Shown in pieces: positions 54,123-63,615 of a stretch of DNA of 64,000 nucleotides (within the stretch, counting starts at the first letter, position 1; each line of letters opens with the position of its first letter). The notes below the pieces were generated by a model. It did no database searches, was not told where the DNA came from, and saw only the letters and a list, made by a program, of their open reading frames with translations. The translations under genes were made by a program, and so were the position numbers. Source of the DNA: Vibrio coralliirubri (GTDB lineage: Bacteria; Pseudomonadota; Gammaproteobacteria; Enterobacterales; Vibrionaceae); assembly GCF_024347375.1 (NCBI RefSeq), contig NZ_AP025471.1:1674001-1738000 (forward strand), read 5' to 3'.

Positions 54123-56033
54123 CTATTTATCAACAATGAAGCCTTGGAACACTTCTACGTAGTTATCAGACAGGATATCTAGCTGAGTCTGAGTTTCTAT
54201 TCGAGACGCGATGGTGGTGACGCCTAGGTTGTGAGCGGTTCTAGAGATCGACGTTAAGGTGAACTTCTGTTTTTCGTCATCAAGGTTATGTGTGAACAGG
54301 TAATCTAGCTTCACATAGCTTGGACGGTATTCGTTGATGTAATCCAGTGATTGGAAGTTACGTCCGTAGTTATCGACACCAAACACCGCTTCAGCGTTGC
54401 GAATGGTGTTACACAAGAGTGCCGTGTAGTGCGGAACGTTGATGAAGCAATTTTCTGGAATCTCAAAGTGCAACAGGTGCGCGATTGAAGCATTCTGTTC
54501 AAGCGTCTTACCGATCCAACGGATGAAGCTTGGTTGAGAAATACTGCTTGGTGAAATATTAATAGCGACAGGGCTGGTTACTTCTTTTGCATTGAGCTTT
54601 TCAATCATCTTCTCGATAACGTATTGGTCGAGAATGTGGCTCATTTCAAGCTGTTCTAGCGCGTATAAGTACTGATTGGCACCGTAACGCACACCATCTT
54701 TTTCAATCGCAGAGAATACTTCTTGGTGATACGTTTTACCAAAGGCATTGTTTGCAGCCTGCAGACGGAAGGTAATGAGGTCGTTGATGATTGCCTCTTC
54801 GACCAACATGCGCCATTGTTGTTTGCCCATCACAGCGCCGTGATCGTCTGCGGTTACGTAGCCGTAAGCAAGCTCTCGATTCGCCTTGGCACTTGAGAGT
54901 GCGTTATCCACCAGCGACATGATTTCAGTACTGGTTTTACGCTTGTTGCTGTATGTCACACCAAGAGCAATATGTGGGTTCGCAGTGCCTGTTGGGTCTG
55001 AACCTAGGCTCTGGATACAGTTTACGATGCTGCTCGCGACAAGTTTCAGTTCGCTCTCATCAATGTTTGGCATGATGAAACCGAACTCGTCACTAGAAAT
55101 ACGAGCGATGGTGATATCTGGAGATGAGATTGAAGCTTGCAGCTGTTCAGCCAGTTGATGAACCAAGGCATCACCTTCTTGATAGCCCTTTTCATCGTAC
55201 TCTTCACTAATAAACTCCGCTTTAAGTACCGCTAAACCACCTAAGCTCGACTCTTCTAACCATTGAGTTAACTGAGACATGTAGTAAGCACGGTTACCTA
55301 GCTGAGATACAGGGTCAATATACGCTCTTTCACGTAACTTCTGAGCTTCTTTCGCTTGGTTTTTAAATGCCAGTTCAACTTGAGTCGACATGTGGTTGAT
55401 ACCATCGACAACCAAGGTCAGATCTTTTGTCTTTGGACGAGCCAGTGGTTCGCCAAACTGATTCTTGGCGATCTGATCCATCTTCGTAATGATCAACGAC
55501 AGCGGGCGTAAAGCACGCTTAAGGATCCAAGAGATAGACACCAAACCGAGCAAGAAGATCGTGCCAAAGATGCTCAGTAAGCGGATGAATGCTTGCCAAA
55601 GTTGATCGTAGGCAGGGCCTGGGTGACTTACGATCTCGACTTCGGCCAGTTGCATCCAGCCACTAGTGATCACGCGGCGGTCATGAACAGGCTCGAACAG
55701 GTTTAGGTTGGTAAACCACTCTGGAACGCCGGTTGGCTTTACAGGGTATGAGCGGAGAATGTCTTCACCGCTGTCGAGAAAGATCAATCGAACGACTGAG
55801 TAAGAACTGCCATCAAACAGGGCGTTGATAACAGACTCCACTGCCACCTTGTCCTTTTCTTCTAGGTAAGGGGCGAGAGCCAGTCCAACAGTATTAATGG
55901 TATTACTTACCTCAGAGCGTTGCTGCTCCTCTAAGTATCCACGGGTGGTATTGAATTCGATCATAAAAACTGACGTCATCAGCAGTATGAACACTGCAAC
56001 CATCCCGACCACAAGCTGTTTATATAAAGTCAT
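54123..56033 (-). CDS. lapD: LapD-like c-di-GMP receptor (degenerate GGDEF-EAL)
   Basis: 636 residues. Two membrane helices (about 5-26 and 148-172) enclose a periplasmic LapD/MoxY-type output domain, followed by HAMP, a GGDEF domain whose motif is SSDEF (313-317), and an EAL domain with EVF (438-440) in place of EAL. Both catalytic motifs are thus lost, as in LapD, which binds c-di-GMP and then holds the protease LapG in the periplasm so the adhesin stays on the cell. It lies five bases after lapG. Confidence 0.9.
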   Translation of the reverse strand: MTLYKQLVVGMVAVFILLMTSVFMIEFNTTRGYLEEQQRSEVSNTINTVGLALAPYLEEKDKVAVESVINALFDGSSYSVVRLIFLDSGEDILRSYPVKPTGVPEWFTNLNLFEPVHDRRVITSGWMQLAEVEIVSHPGPAYDQLWQAFIRLLSIFGTIFLLGLVSISWILKRALRPLSLIITKMDQIAKNQFGEPLARPKTKDLTLVVDGINHMSTQVELAFKNQAKEAQKLRERAYIDPVSQLGNRAYYMSQLTQWLEESSLGGLAVLKAEFISEEYDEKGYQEGDALVHQLAEQLQASISSPDITIARISSDEFGFIMPNIDESELKLVASSIVNCIQSLGSDPTGTANPHIALGVTYSNKRKTSTEIMSLVDNALSSAKANRELAYGYVTADDHGAVMGKQQWRMLVEEAIINDLITFRLQAANNAFGKTYHQEVFSAIEKDGVRYGANQYLYALEQLEMSHILDQYVIEKMIEKLNAKEVTSPVAINISPSSISQPSFIRWIGKTLEQNASIAHLLHFEIPENCFINVPHYTALLCNTIRNAEAVFGVDNYGRNFQSLDYINEYRPSYVKLDYLFTHNLDDEKQKFTLTSISRTAHNLGVTTIASRIETQTQLDILSDNYVEVFQGFIVDK

Positions 56034-56038
56034 TGTAC

Positions 56039-56707
56039 CTACTCATCGTAATTGATAATGGGTTTGTTTAATTTTAGAGAGCGCTCACGTGAACGTAAGT
56101 CGTTCCATAAGCTCAATCTTGAAGATTTCCCTGCCAACTTGCCGCTGCCTGCCGCCGACTTGATCAACCAAAGGTTTTTACCGTTGAAACTGTAAATTGG
56201 TCGTAGATCTGGGCGTTTGGAACCGCGTTTAATTTCAGGGTTTAAGTTGTCCAAAATTAGTGGCTCTGCACTCGGTGTTGAGTAGTACGCCAACACCATG
56301 TGGAACTGGTTTAGCTCCAGTGCTTTTACGTACACTAATCGTAATTTCTTATCTGGGACGCCCAGTTCAAGCAAAGAGAAGTATTTTGCGATAGTGAAGT
56401 CTTCACAATCACCGGCGTTGCTGCCTAAAAATTCCAGTGGTGTTGCCCAGTAGTCATTCTTTCCCCACAGTATGTTGTCATCGACAAAGTACATCTGGTT
56501 GAAGAACTGGTTTACCGACCTGAGTTTCTCTTTTTCACTTAATCCGTCGTATGACGTCATATTTGAGCGCCATGTCGCCACTCGCTTTCCGGCTCTATCG
56601 CCGTAGGTTTTGGTCACCGCATCTATCCACCGTTGGTCGCTCTTGTTGAGCGCCACAGAGGTAAAAGAGGTGAGGACTAGCAGCAATAGCGAAATCCGAG
56701 ACTTCAT
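56039..56707 (-). CDS. lapG: LapG-like periplasmic cysteine protease
   Basis: 222 residues with a signal peptide (RISLLLLVLTSFTSVA). The transglutaminase-like catalytic triad is visible: Cys101 in NAGDCEDFTI, His136 in NQFHMVLAYY, Asp153 in LILDNL. LapG cleaves the N-terminal part of LapA-type adhesins and frees the cell from the surface unless it is held by LapD. It needs calcium in the characterised homologues. Confidence 0.92.
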   Translation of the reverse strand: MKSRISLLLLVLTSFTSVALNKSDQRWIDAVTKTYGDRAGKRVATWRSNMTSYDGLSEKEKLRSVNQFFNQMYFVDDNILWGKNDYWATPLEFLGSNAGDCEDFTIAKYFSLLELGVPDKKLRLVYVKALELNQFHMVLAYYSTPSAEPLILDNLNPEIKRGSKRPDLRPIYSFNGKNLWLIKSAAGSGKLAGKSSRLSLWNDLRSRERSLKLNKPIINYDE

Positions 56708-56766
56708 AGCCTCTGCTCTTGTCTATTTACTGTGTATTGAAAGGCGTTATCAAACATCAAACGTCC

Positions 56767-58158
56767 TTACTCTTTCAGTGCATTGTTTTGAGCGCTTAAT
56801 AGTGGCTTCAACATGTACTCAAGCACGGTTCTTTTACCCGTGATGATATCGACAGAGGCGGTCATACCTGGAATGATTGGCAACTCTTCGTTCTGTCCAA
56901 AATTGTGTTTTTCGGTACGCACGCGCACGATATAGAAGCTATTGCCTTCTTCATCTTGAGTGGTATCGGCACTGATGTGCTCTAGCACGCCTTCTAGACC
57001 ACCGTATTTAGTGAAGTCATAGGCACTGAATTTAACGATGGCAGTCAATTCTGGGCGTAGGAAAGCGATATCTTGCGGGGCGATTTTCGCTTCAACCAAT
57101 AGCGAGTCTTCTGTCGGTACAATCTCAACGATGTCCATACCCGGCTGGATAACACCGCCGACAGTATTAATACCCAATGTTTTAACGGTGCCTGTTACAG
57201 GAGAAACCACCACGGTACGGTTTACTCTGTCTTCAAGGCCAACGGCCGATTCGGTCATTGCAGAGAGCTTATCTTGGGCTTGATTGAGTTTTTCTTGTTG
57301 TTCGGAGCGGAAGTTCAGTGCGGCATCAATACGGCTGAGCATCGCTTCTTTGATGGCTGAGCGTAGCAGGGGGATTTTTAGCTCGCTTGAGGTCATTTCT
57401 CGGCGAGTGTCGTTCACTTGTCTTTGCAGTTTAAGTAATTCAATTCGTGGTACTACCCCTTCATCGGCGAGGGGCTTGGTGATATCCAGTTCTTGGCGAG
57501 CAAACTGGTAGCTCTGTTTTAGGTTTCGGACACGGGCTTTAATTTCGATAAGGTCTTGTTGTTTCTGTTCAACTTGTTGATCAAAAACGGAAAGTTGATT
57601 TTTTAGGTTGTTGAGATCTTGACGATATTCTGCTTTTTGGCGATTAACCAGTTGAGGTTGTTGTTCGTAGAACTTAGGTGGGAAGGCGAGCTTGCCGTAA
57701 TCAAGCAACACACTTTTTTTCCACTCTTCTACAGAAAACTCTTCGTCGATAACAACACTGGTTAATGAGGCTGAAAGCATCAATACGTTGGCGGTTAAAT
57801 TGGCAACTTGTTGTTCACGTTCGCGGAAGTCTGAGCGGAAGCGAGTGTCATCAATCAATAGTAGTTGTTGACCTTTTTGAACGCGTTGGCCTTCTCTAAC
57901 CAAGATCTCTTTGACTAAACCACCCTCAAGGTTTTGCACCACTTGGATCTGAGAGGAAGGGATGACTTTGCCTTGGCCAACGGTAACTTTGTCGATCTCT
58001 GCCCAGGCAGACCACCCAATAGCAGCAATAAAAAACAGAACGATCACCCACAACATAATACGCGCACTGGTGGGCGTATTGAGGAGCAGTGCCGCTGTTT
58101 TATCATCGACATACTCAAGCTCGGTCTCGTTCAATTTGCTGAAATTTTTCTGACTCAT
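56767..58158 (-). CDS. lapC: Type I secretion periplasmic adaptor (LapC/HlyD family)
   Basis: 463 residues. One membrane helix near the N-terminus (about 33-51), a biotinyl-lipoyl half (LEGGLVKEILVREGQRVQKG), a long coiled-coil hairpin (about 115-315), the second lipoyl half (VVSPVTGTVKTLGINTVGG) and a beta-barrel end. It bridges LapB to an outer-membrane channel. It is the first gene of the operon; the TolC-like channel and adhesin are not in the window. Confidence 0.9.
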   Translation of the reverse strand: MSQKNFSKLNETELEYVDDKTAALLLNTPTSARIMLWVIVLFFIAAIGWSAWAEIDKVTVGQGKVIPSSQIQVVQNLEGGLVKEILVREGQRVQKGQQLLLIDDTRFRSDFREREQQVANLTANVLMLSASLTSVVIDEEFSVEEWKKSVLLDYGKLAFPPKFYEQQPQLVNRQKAEYRQDLNNLKNQLSVFDQQVEQKQQDLIEIKARVRNLKQSYQFARQELDITKPLADEGVVPRIELLKLQRQVNDTRREMTSSELKIPLLRSAIKEAMLSRIDAALNFRSEQQEKLNQAQDKLSAMTESAVGLEDRVNRTVVVSPVTGTVKTLGINTVGGVIQPGMDIVEIVPTEDSLLVEAKIAPQDIAFLRPELTAIVKFSAYDFTKYGGLEGVLEHISADTTQDEEGNSFYIVRVRTEKHNFGQNEELPIIPGMTASVDIITGKRTVLEYMLKPLLSAQNNALKE

Positions 58159-58270
58159 AACAGTCCTTGTTCGCTAAATAAAAGTGCAAGCCTATTGAGT
58201 GTATTCTTACTTCTGATAAATGTTAAGATTTTGTTCCTTTAAATCTTTGAATTTATATATTTTTTAAGAC

Positions 58271-59566
58271 CTATCGGTTCTTGAAATCCGTTTTATCGAG
58301 CTGGTGCTTTCTTAGTTTGTCATACAGTGTTTTTCGCGATACCTGCAGCTCTTGTTGTACTTCTTTTAAACGACCTTGATGACGATGTAGCGCCTCAATC
58401 AAGATAATTTGTTCAAAGCTATCGGTGCGTTGGTTTAACGACTGTTGTTGCTCTTCAATGCTCATATCGAGTTCATTTTGCTCATTAGCATCGTTGTCGA
58501 GCGACGGCTGCTTAATTTGAGTCAACACTCTGAGTTCGGCATGTTGGCGAAGCTGACGAATGTTCTCCGTCCAATGCGTTGCAATGAGTCGCTGAATCTC
58601 TTTTTCTGTAATGACGGGTGGCGGCAGTTGATAGCGACTGGCTGCACCGCGAGCAAAGTGTTTGAACAAAGAGCCAATATCTTCCGTTCTTTGCGCCAAG
58701 GGTAGTAAATTGAATCGGCGCAGTTCACCTGTAATTGTAGTAGGAACTACTGTAGTTGCGATAATGATACAAGTTGCACTGGTCTTGCATGAGTTTTCAC
58801 GAAGTAGGGTGGGTTTTAAGTTCGCTAACCACTGCCATTGATCCTGAGTTAATGCTTCTGTTTCATGGATATAGAGTGTTCCACCCTGATGCTTCAAGAA
58901 CAGTTGCAAAATAAACTGATGGAATGTCGCTTCGTCACTGCGTGGCAAATTAAATGCTGCGATAGGGCAAAGCTCTGCGGTTTGATGACTGTGTAAATCA
59001 TGGGTGTATTGTGCAGTGACCCTTTTCCCCGTCCCTAAATCACCAACAAACAATAGAAGTGGGTTGGTTTTGGTATCTAGGGTGATCAATTCTCGGCGCA
59101 ATGCCTGCATCGATGGAGATTGACCAATCAGTTTTGGGCCAACCTGATTTTGCATTGCCAACTCTTTGCGCAATAGGTTGTTTTCTTCAACCAGTGCGAG
59201 TTTATCTGCGGCTTTTTTAACGGCAGTGAGTAGGGCATCGACCACAAATGGCTTTTCCAGAAAATCGTAAGCGCCGGCTTTCATCGCGGACACCGCGGTT
59301 TGCACATCACCATGCCCGGTAAGCACGATGACCTGAAAATGAGGGTTTTGGCTCAGTAATTTTTGCGTTAATTGAATGCCATCCATCACCGGCATGTGAA
59401 TATCGGTGATGACAATTCCGGCTTGCGTGGTATCTATTTTCTTTAATGCCTCAATAGCATTGGGAAAGCAGACGATATCGATGCCTTCAATGAGCATGGC
59501 TTGTTCTACGGAGTCTCGAATAGCGGGTTCATCGTCGACAAAATAGAGTTTAGGCATAGAGTGCAA
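58271..59566 (-). CDS. DctD-like response regulator without GAFTGA loop
   Basis: 431 residues. A receiver domain with Asp55 (VITDIHMPVMDG), an AAA-like domain with Walker A GDLGTGKR (Lys181), and a C-terminal Fis-type helix-turn-helix (LIEALHRHQGRLKEVQQELQVSRKTLYDKL). The stretch between Walker A and the Walker B region (GGTLYIHETE) is about 47 residues and the sigma-54 contact loop GAFTGA is missing; the Walker B D-E is also altered to H-E. It resembles NtrC/DctD regulators but should not activate sigma-54 promoters by the known route. The partner kinase gene lies 75 bases upstream. Confidence 0.85.
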   Translation of the reverse strand: MHSMPKLYFVDDEPAIRDSVEQAMLIEGIDIVCFPNAIEALKKIDTTQAGIVITDIHMPVMDGIQLTQKLLSQNPHFQVIVLTGHGDVQTAVSAMKAGAYDFLEKPFVVDALLTAVKKAADKLALVEENNLLRKELAMQNQVGPKLIGQSPSMQALRRELITLDTKTNPLLLFVGDLGTGKRVTAQYTHDLHSHQTAELCPIAAFNLPRSDEATFHQFILQLFLKHQGGTLYIHETEALTQDQWQWLANLKPTLLRENSCKTSATCIIIATTVVPTTITGELRRFNLLPLAQRTEDIGSLFKHFARGAASRYQLPPPVITEKEIQRLIATHWTENIRQLRQHAELRVLTQIKQPSLDNDANEQNELDMSIEEQQQSLNQRTDSFEQIILIEALHRHQGRLKEVQQELQVSRKTLYDKLRKHQLDKTDFKNR

Positions 59567-59641
59567 AAGTCGAGTCCTTAGCTGTAGGTGAGATGAGCAG
59601 TATGTGAGATTCGTTTTCTAATCAACGATAGCAACGGCGTG

Positions 59642-61564
59642 TTAGCCCTTATCGTTATATAACGGGATGCTTAGCGAGAATACCATGCCTGAAGGCTCTA
59701 ACCGGTTCGCGCTGATCGTGCCGTGATACGCTTCAATAATCCGTTTCGATATTGAAAGCCCTAGCCCTAAGCCTTCCGGTTTAGTGGTAAAAAACGGGTC
59801 GAACAGCTGTTCTAGTTTGTCATCCGGCATGCCAATTCCGTTATCCCAAATGATCAGCTGACAAGAGTTGTGATGCATTTGCCATTCGATGCCTATCTGT
59901 GGGCTAGCCTGTTGGTCAACGCTTTCCAGGTTTTGTTGCTCCTGCAAGATTTTCTGTTCAAGAACTTGTTGTTGCAGCGCTTGAGTCGCGTTGTGAATCA
60001 GGTTCACTAGTACTTGTTCGAGTTCGGTTGGATGAATCGCAATATTGATGTCATCTGGCACCGTGCTTAGCCTTAGCGTAATGCCTTGCTTGATCATCAA
60101 CGCACTGAGAATACTAGTGGCGTTATTGACCGCTTGATGCAGGTTCGCCACATGATGCTCTTGTTTAGTGACCTTGCGAGTAAAGACTTTGAGTCGCGCG
60201 ATGATGTCGGTAATGGTGTTGTTGAGGCCAATCATTTTCTCAAGATTGCTTTTGACCAAATCAGTCCGTTCCATTTCAAGCAGTTTTAAGCTGTTTTCAC
60301 TGTAGGTTCGCAGTGCTGCAAGCGGTTGGTTGATTTCGTGGTTAATGCTGGCTGACAGCTCGCCGAGTACCGCTAATTTCGCGGTTTGTGTCAGCTCTTG
60401 TTCTGTCTGCTTCAACTTGGACTGCGACTCTTGGTATTGAAAAAGGGTTTGTTGCAGCTGCTGATTGGATTGCTTCAAGTAGTGGGTACGTTTATCAACG
60501 GTTTGCTCTAGGTTTTGGTTGAGTCGGGTCAACGCCACTTTCGCGAGATAAGTCTGGCGCCACGACCAAGCGATGAGCATCACCAAGCTGTAAATCACCA
60601 CGAAGATGACATCGATCTGCAAGATTTTAATAAGTTCAGCTCTGGTCTCTTTTAGTGCGACCACTTGGTACTGGTTGTTGCTGATGGTAGCGGGGTAAAG
60701 ATTAAAAGCACCAAGCTTGAATAACTGGTTGGCGGTGAGCTCTTTTCGGATTTCATTGGACTGAAGGTTGTTAGGCTGATTGGCGTTGCTAGTTTCTGAC
60801 TGAGAGCTTGAAGAGCGAAAGGCTTCGATGATCGAAATTTCGCTTTGACCGTATTGGCGTTGAAGTGCGATATCCGTTTGTTGTTGCTGCGTTAGTGGCA
60901 ACAATGAATGGTAAAGCCATGGAGCTTGGCTTGATAGAAAGACCACTTGGTTCGAGTCGAGTACTACGATCTCAAAATCGTCGCTGGTTAGGATGTTTTC
61001 GAGATTTTCTAAGCTCACTTTTACGGTGATAACGCCAACAATTTCCTTGTCGATATACAGAGGTGAAGACAGAAAATAACCGCGTACGTTCGAACGAGCG
61101 CCTAGCGCGACATATTGTGTGTTGTTACCTTGAATGGCAGAAGCAAAGTAGGGACGAAACGAGAAGTTCTCACCTACAAAGGTACGAGGCTTTTGGTAAT
61201 TACTGGAAGCGACCACAGTACCGCTCGGGTCGTGAATATAGATGGTGTCGGCTTGGCTTTGATTCGACCATTCAAACAGCAATTGATTGAGCTGCGCAGC
61301 GGAAATCTTGTCTGCTTGTGGTGATGAGTCAAAATAAGAGAGCAAGCGCGGGTCATGGCTGAGCAAATCTGGGATTTGTTTGAATTTATCCAGTTCAGAA
61401 TCGATTTGTAGATTGGCTTTATTCGCCGCTTCATCGAGTTGCTGAGTGACGATTTTTTCTTGGAATTGCACTGCCATAAAGTGGGTTGCAGTCAGCCCTG
61501 CAGCTCCCAATAACAATGAGAATAAAACAAAGGGCGTCATTAGGTTAGGCAGTATTTTGGTCAC
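59642..61564 (-). CDS. DctB-like sensor histidine kinase
   Basis: 640 residues. Membrane helices at about 10-31 and 303-325 enclose a dCACHE-type periplasmic sensor ([12 protein letters not shown] and [21 protein letters not shown]). A coiled coil leads to [25 protein letters not shown] (phospho-His in NHEINQP) and an ATPase domain with LIHNATQAL and [12 protein letters not shown]. DctB kinases sense C4-dicarboxylates, but no dicarboxylate transporter is encoded here and the linked regulator is abnormal, so the signal is uncertain. Confidence 0.88.
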   Translation of the reverse strand: MTKILPNLMTPFVLFSLLLGAAGLTATHFMAVQFQEKIVTQQLDEAANKANLQIDSELDKFKQIPDLLSHDPRLLSYFDSSPQADKISAAQLNQLLFEWSNQSQADTIYIHDPSGTVVASSNYQKPRTFVGENFSFRPYFASAIQGNNTQYVALGARSNVRGYFLSSPLYIDKEIVGVITVKVSLENLENILTSDDFEIVVLDSNQVVFLSSQAPWLYHSLLPLTQQQQTDIALQRQYGQSEISIIEAFRSSSSQSETSNANQPNNLQSNEIRKELTANQLFKLGAFNLYPATISNNQYQVVALKETRAELIKILQIDVIFVVIYSLVMLIAWSWRQTYLAKVALTRLNQNLEQTVDKRTHYLKQSNQQLQQTLFQYQESQSKLKQTEQELTQTAKLAVLGELSASINHEINQPLAALRTYSENSLKLLEMERTDLVKSNLEKMIGLNNTITDIIARLKVFTRKVTKQEHHVANLHQAVNNATSILSALMIKQGITLRLSTVPDDINIAIHPTELEQVLVNLIHNATQALQQQVLEQKILQEQQNLESVDQQASPQIGIEWQMHHNSCQLIIWDNGIGMPDDKLEQLFDPFFTTKPEGLGLGLSISKRIIEAYHGTISANRLEPSGMVFSLSIPLYNDKG

Positions 61565-61731
61565 TCGGATCTCTGCTTGTCATCGGTTTGTATAAAGATT
61601 ATCAATATGATGGAGAGAGTACCGAGATCTTGTTAACACAGAGCACCTTCTGTGAGACAAAACCATGGCTTAGACTTGTGTTTCAAAGGATTACGGCGCA
61701 AAATCACAAAAAAATTAAAAGGAGCAACCAA

Positions 61732-62367
61732 ATGGAACTGACAGATATTCGTCGCGAATACGCTAAGGGTGGATTGAGACGTAAAGACTTGGCCGCAGAC
61801 CCGATTGAGCAATTCAATCTATGGCTAGAGCAAGCCATTGAAGCGAAGTTGACGGACCCTACTGCCATGACAGTTGCTACGGTTGATGAAAATGGTCAGC
61901 CATTCCAACGCATTGTTCTGCTGAAGAATGTTGATAAAGACGGGTTCGTTTTTTACACCAACTTAGGTAGCCGTAAAGCGCACCAGCTTGAGCACAACAG
62001 CAAAATCAGTTTGCACTTCCCTTGGCATCCACTTGAGCGACAAGTTCATATTACGGGCACGGCTGAAAAGCTGACCGCTATGGAAAATATGAAGTACTTC
62101 TCGTCACGTCCAAAAGAGAGCCAATTGGCCGCGATTGCAAGTAAGCAGAGTAGCCGCATCTCAGCGCGTGGGATTTTAGAAGGTAAGTATCTAGAGCTTA
62201 AACAGAAGTTTGCCAAAGGAGAGATTCCTGTGCCTTCTTTCTGGGGTGGTTTCCGTGTACGTGTAGATAGCATCGAGTTTTGGCAGGGTGGTGAACACCG
62301 CTTGCACGACCGTTTCTTGTTCTCTCGCCAAGACAATAGTTGGGATATTGATCGCCTAGCACCTTAG
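61732..62367 (+). CDS. pdxH: Pyridoxamine 5'-phosphate oxidase
   Basis: 211 residues from the ATG at 61732 ([20 protein letters not shown]), with AAAGGAG eight bases upstream; a longer frame from 61588 lacks support. FMN and substrate residues appear in R-I-V-L-L-K and [12 protein letters not shown], and the C-terminal signature [20 protein letters not shown] is complete. It oxidises pyridoxine or pyridoxamine phosphate to pyridoxal phosphate. Confidence 0.95.
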   Translation: MELTDIRREYAKGGLRRKDLAADPIEQFNLWLEQAIEAKLTDPTAMTVATVDENGQPFQRIVLLKNVDKDGFVFYTNLGSRKAHQLEHNSKISLHFPWHPLERQVHITGTAEKLTAMENMKYFSSRPKESQLAAIASKQSSRISARGILEGKYLELKQKFAKGEIPVPSFWGGFRVRVDSIEFWQGGEHRLHDRFLFSRQDNSWDIDRLAP

Positions 62368-62398
62368 GCTGCTTGATCGCTTGGCTGTTAACAGATCC

Positions 62399-62443
62399 AA
62401 AAATGCCGTTGATTAGACTTATCAAATCAACGGCATTTTTTTG
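62399..62443. terminator. Bidirectional terminator between pdxH and the LuxR-type gene
   Basis: AAAATGCCGTTGATT / AATCAACGGCATTTT with a ten-base loop and a following T-run, between two converging genes. Confidence 0.85.
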
Positions 62444-62468
62444 TCTGAATTTTCAGCTGATTAGTAAA

Positions 62469-63251
62469 TCAATCACTGTGTAGAACAACAGATATCTGTT
62501 TTTTGAGCAGAGTTTCTGGGATCACTGAGCCCAATCCTGAATCCAATGCATACTCAATCAATTGGCTTTTGCTGCGTGCATCGAACTTCTGTTTCAATCT
62601 GGCGACATGACCTTCGACCGTTTTGATTGAAATGTTTAACGTCGACGCGATGTACTGTGGTTTCTTGCCGAAAAGCAGTAAGAACAGCACCTCTGATTCT
62701 CTCGAAGTCAGCCGCTTTTGCAGCTTAGACACGCGCGGCTCTGACCCCGCAAGCGATGCCTGATCGCCTTTTGTCCCTGTGGCCTGACAAACCCAATGAC
62801 CGACCTCTAAGATCGCGGTATCGGTAAGCTCTTGGCCATAGAAGATGGTGCCTTGGACGTTGTCGTCATCATCAAGCCAAGGGGTTTTGGTAAAGATATG
62901 GGCGTGCCAGCGTCCGTCTGGATAGGGGTGAATATCGAGGATCTTAAGGGTACTGCGTGTATCCATCACATGTTTGTCTTGAGCTCTGAAATCTTGTGCG
63001 CACTCCGTGGTTTGACTGGGCATGTCGAAGTCGGTCAAGCCTGTACAAGTCTCATTGGGTTTTAAGCCAATCAATTGGTTGTAAGCAAGGTTGGCGTACA
63101 CGAAGACCGAGTCAGTATCTTTGCAGCCCCAGCAGCCTGGAAGTTGTTCGAATAAAGAACGATGTATGGAGTTGAGTGGATCTGGCAAGGTTTTATCTCG
63201 TAAGCAGAGGTATAGCAATGATATCAGTTTCTTATAGCGCTGCAATGGCAA
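62469..63251 (-). CDS. PAS-LuxR family transcriptional regulator
   Basis: 260 residues. A PAS domain (about 28-145; LPGCWGCKDTDSVFVYANLAY) and a C-terminal LuxR-type helix-turn-helix (about 182-240; LTSRESEVLFLLLFGK, then ISIKTVEGHVARLKQKF). No autoinducer domain or receiver domain, so a small molecule or redox signal bound to PAS is more likely. It stands alone; no obvious target beside it. Confidence 0.85.
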   Translation of the reverse strand: MPLQRYKKLISLLYLCLRDKTLPDPLNSIHRSLFEQLPGCWGCKDTDSVFVYANLAYNQLIGLKPNETCTGLTDFDMPSQTTECAQDFRAQDKHVMDTRSTLKILDIHPYPDGRWHAHIFTKTPWLDDDDNVQGTIFYGQELTDTAILEVGHWVCQATGTKGDQASLAGSEPRVSKLQKRLTSRESEVLFLLLFGKKPQYIASTLNISIKTVEGHVARLKQKFDARSKSQLIEYALDSGLGSVIPETLLKKQISVVLHSD

Positions 63252-63615
63252 TTAGAGTACGAAAAATAAGGGGTGACTGACAGTTAAACGGACTGCTGAT
63301 TAACTGTGTCGATCACGGAGAATCGATGGGCATAAAGGGTGATAATCAGGCAAAAAAAAGCCAGCCTGAAGAGGGGCTGGCTAAAGACAAGATATGCCTT
63401 GTCGACATGTAGAAGATTTTCAGTCTAATTTACGAGGGTCAGGTAAATTAAACTGAGGCATCAATTTGATACCCAGAGTGACTTACTACTCTATCGACGA
63501 ATCTACTCCTAGGAGTGCTTATGCATAAGGGGGGAATTCCCCTATAAATGCTGCTCAATGTGATAATTGAGAACCTAGAGTAAATATTTGGGATTCTGAG
63601 CCTGTGATTGGGAGC
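63252..63615. other. Long untranslated region after the SUMF1-domain gene
   Basis: No gene seen. It contains the terminator at 63359-63382 and, before it, the palindromes ACTCCTAGGAGT (63506) and GGGGAATTCCCC (63531). The 230-base distance between the SUMF1 stop and the terminator leaves room for a small RNA, but nothing known was recognised. Confidence 0.5.
63359..63382 (-). terminator. Terminator downstream of the SUMF1-domain gene
   Basis: AGCCAGCC / GGCTGGCT with an eight-base loop and eight T on the minus strand, 234 bases past the SUMF1 gene stop. Confidence 0.8.

Noticed and set aside
63506..63545. Palindromes ACTCCTAGGAGT and GGGGAATTCCCC as regulator operators
   Set aside because: They lie downstream of a gene rather than at a promoter, and short palindromes of this kind occur by chance; kept only as part of the untranslated region.
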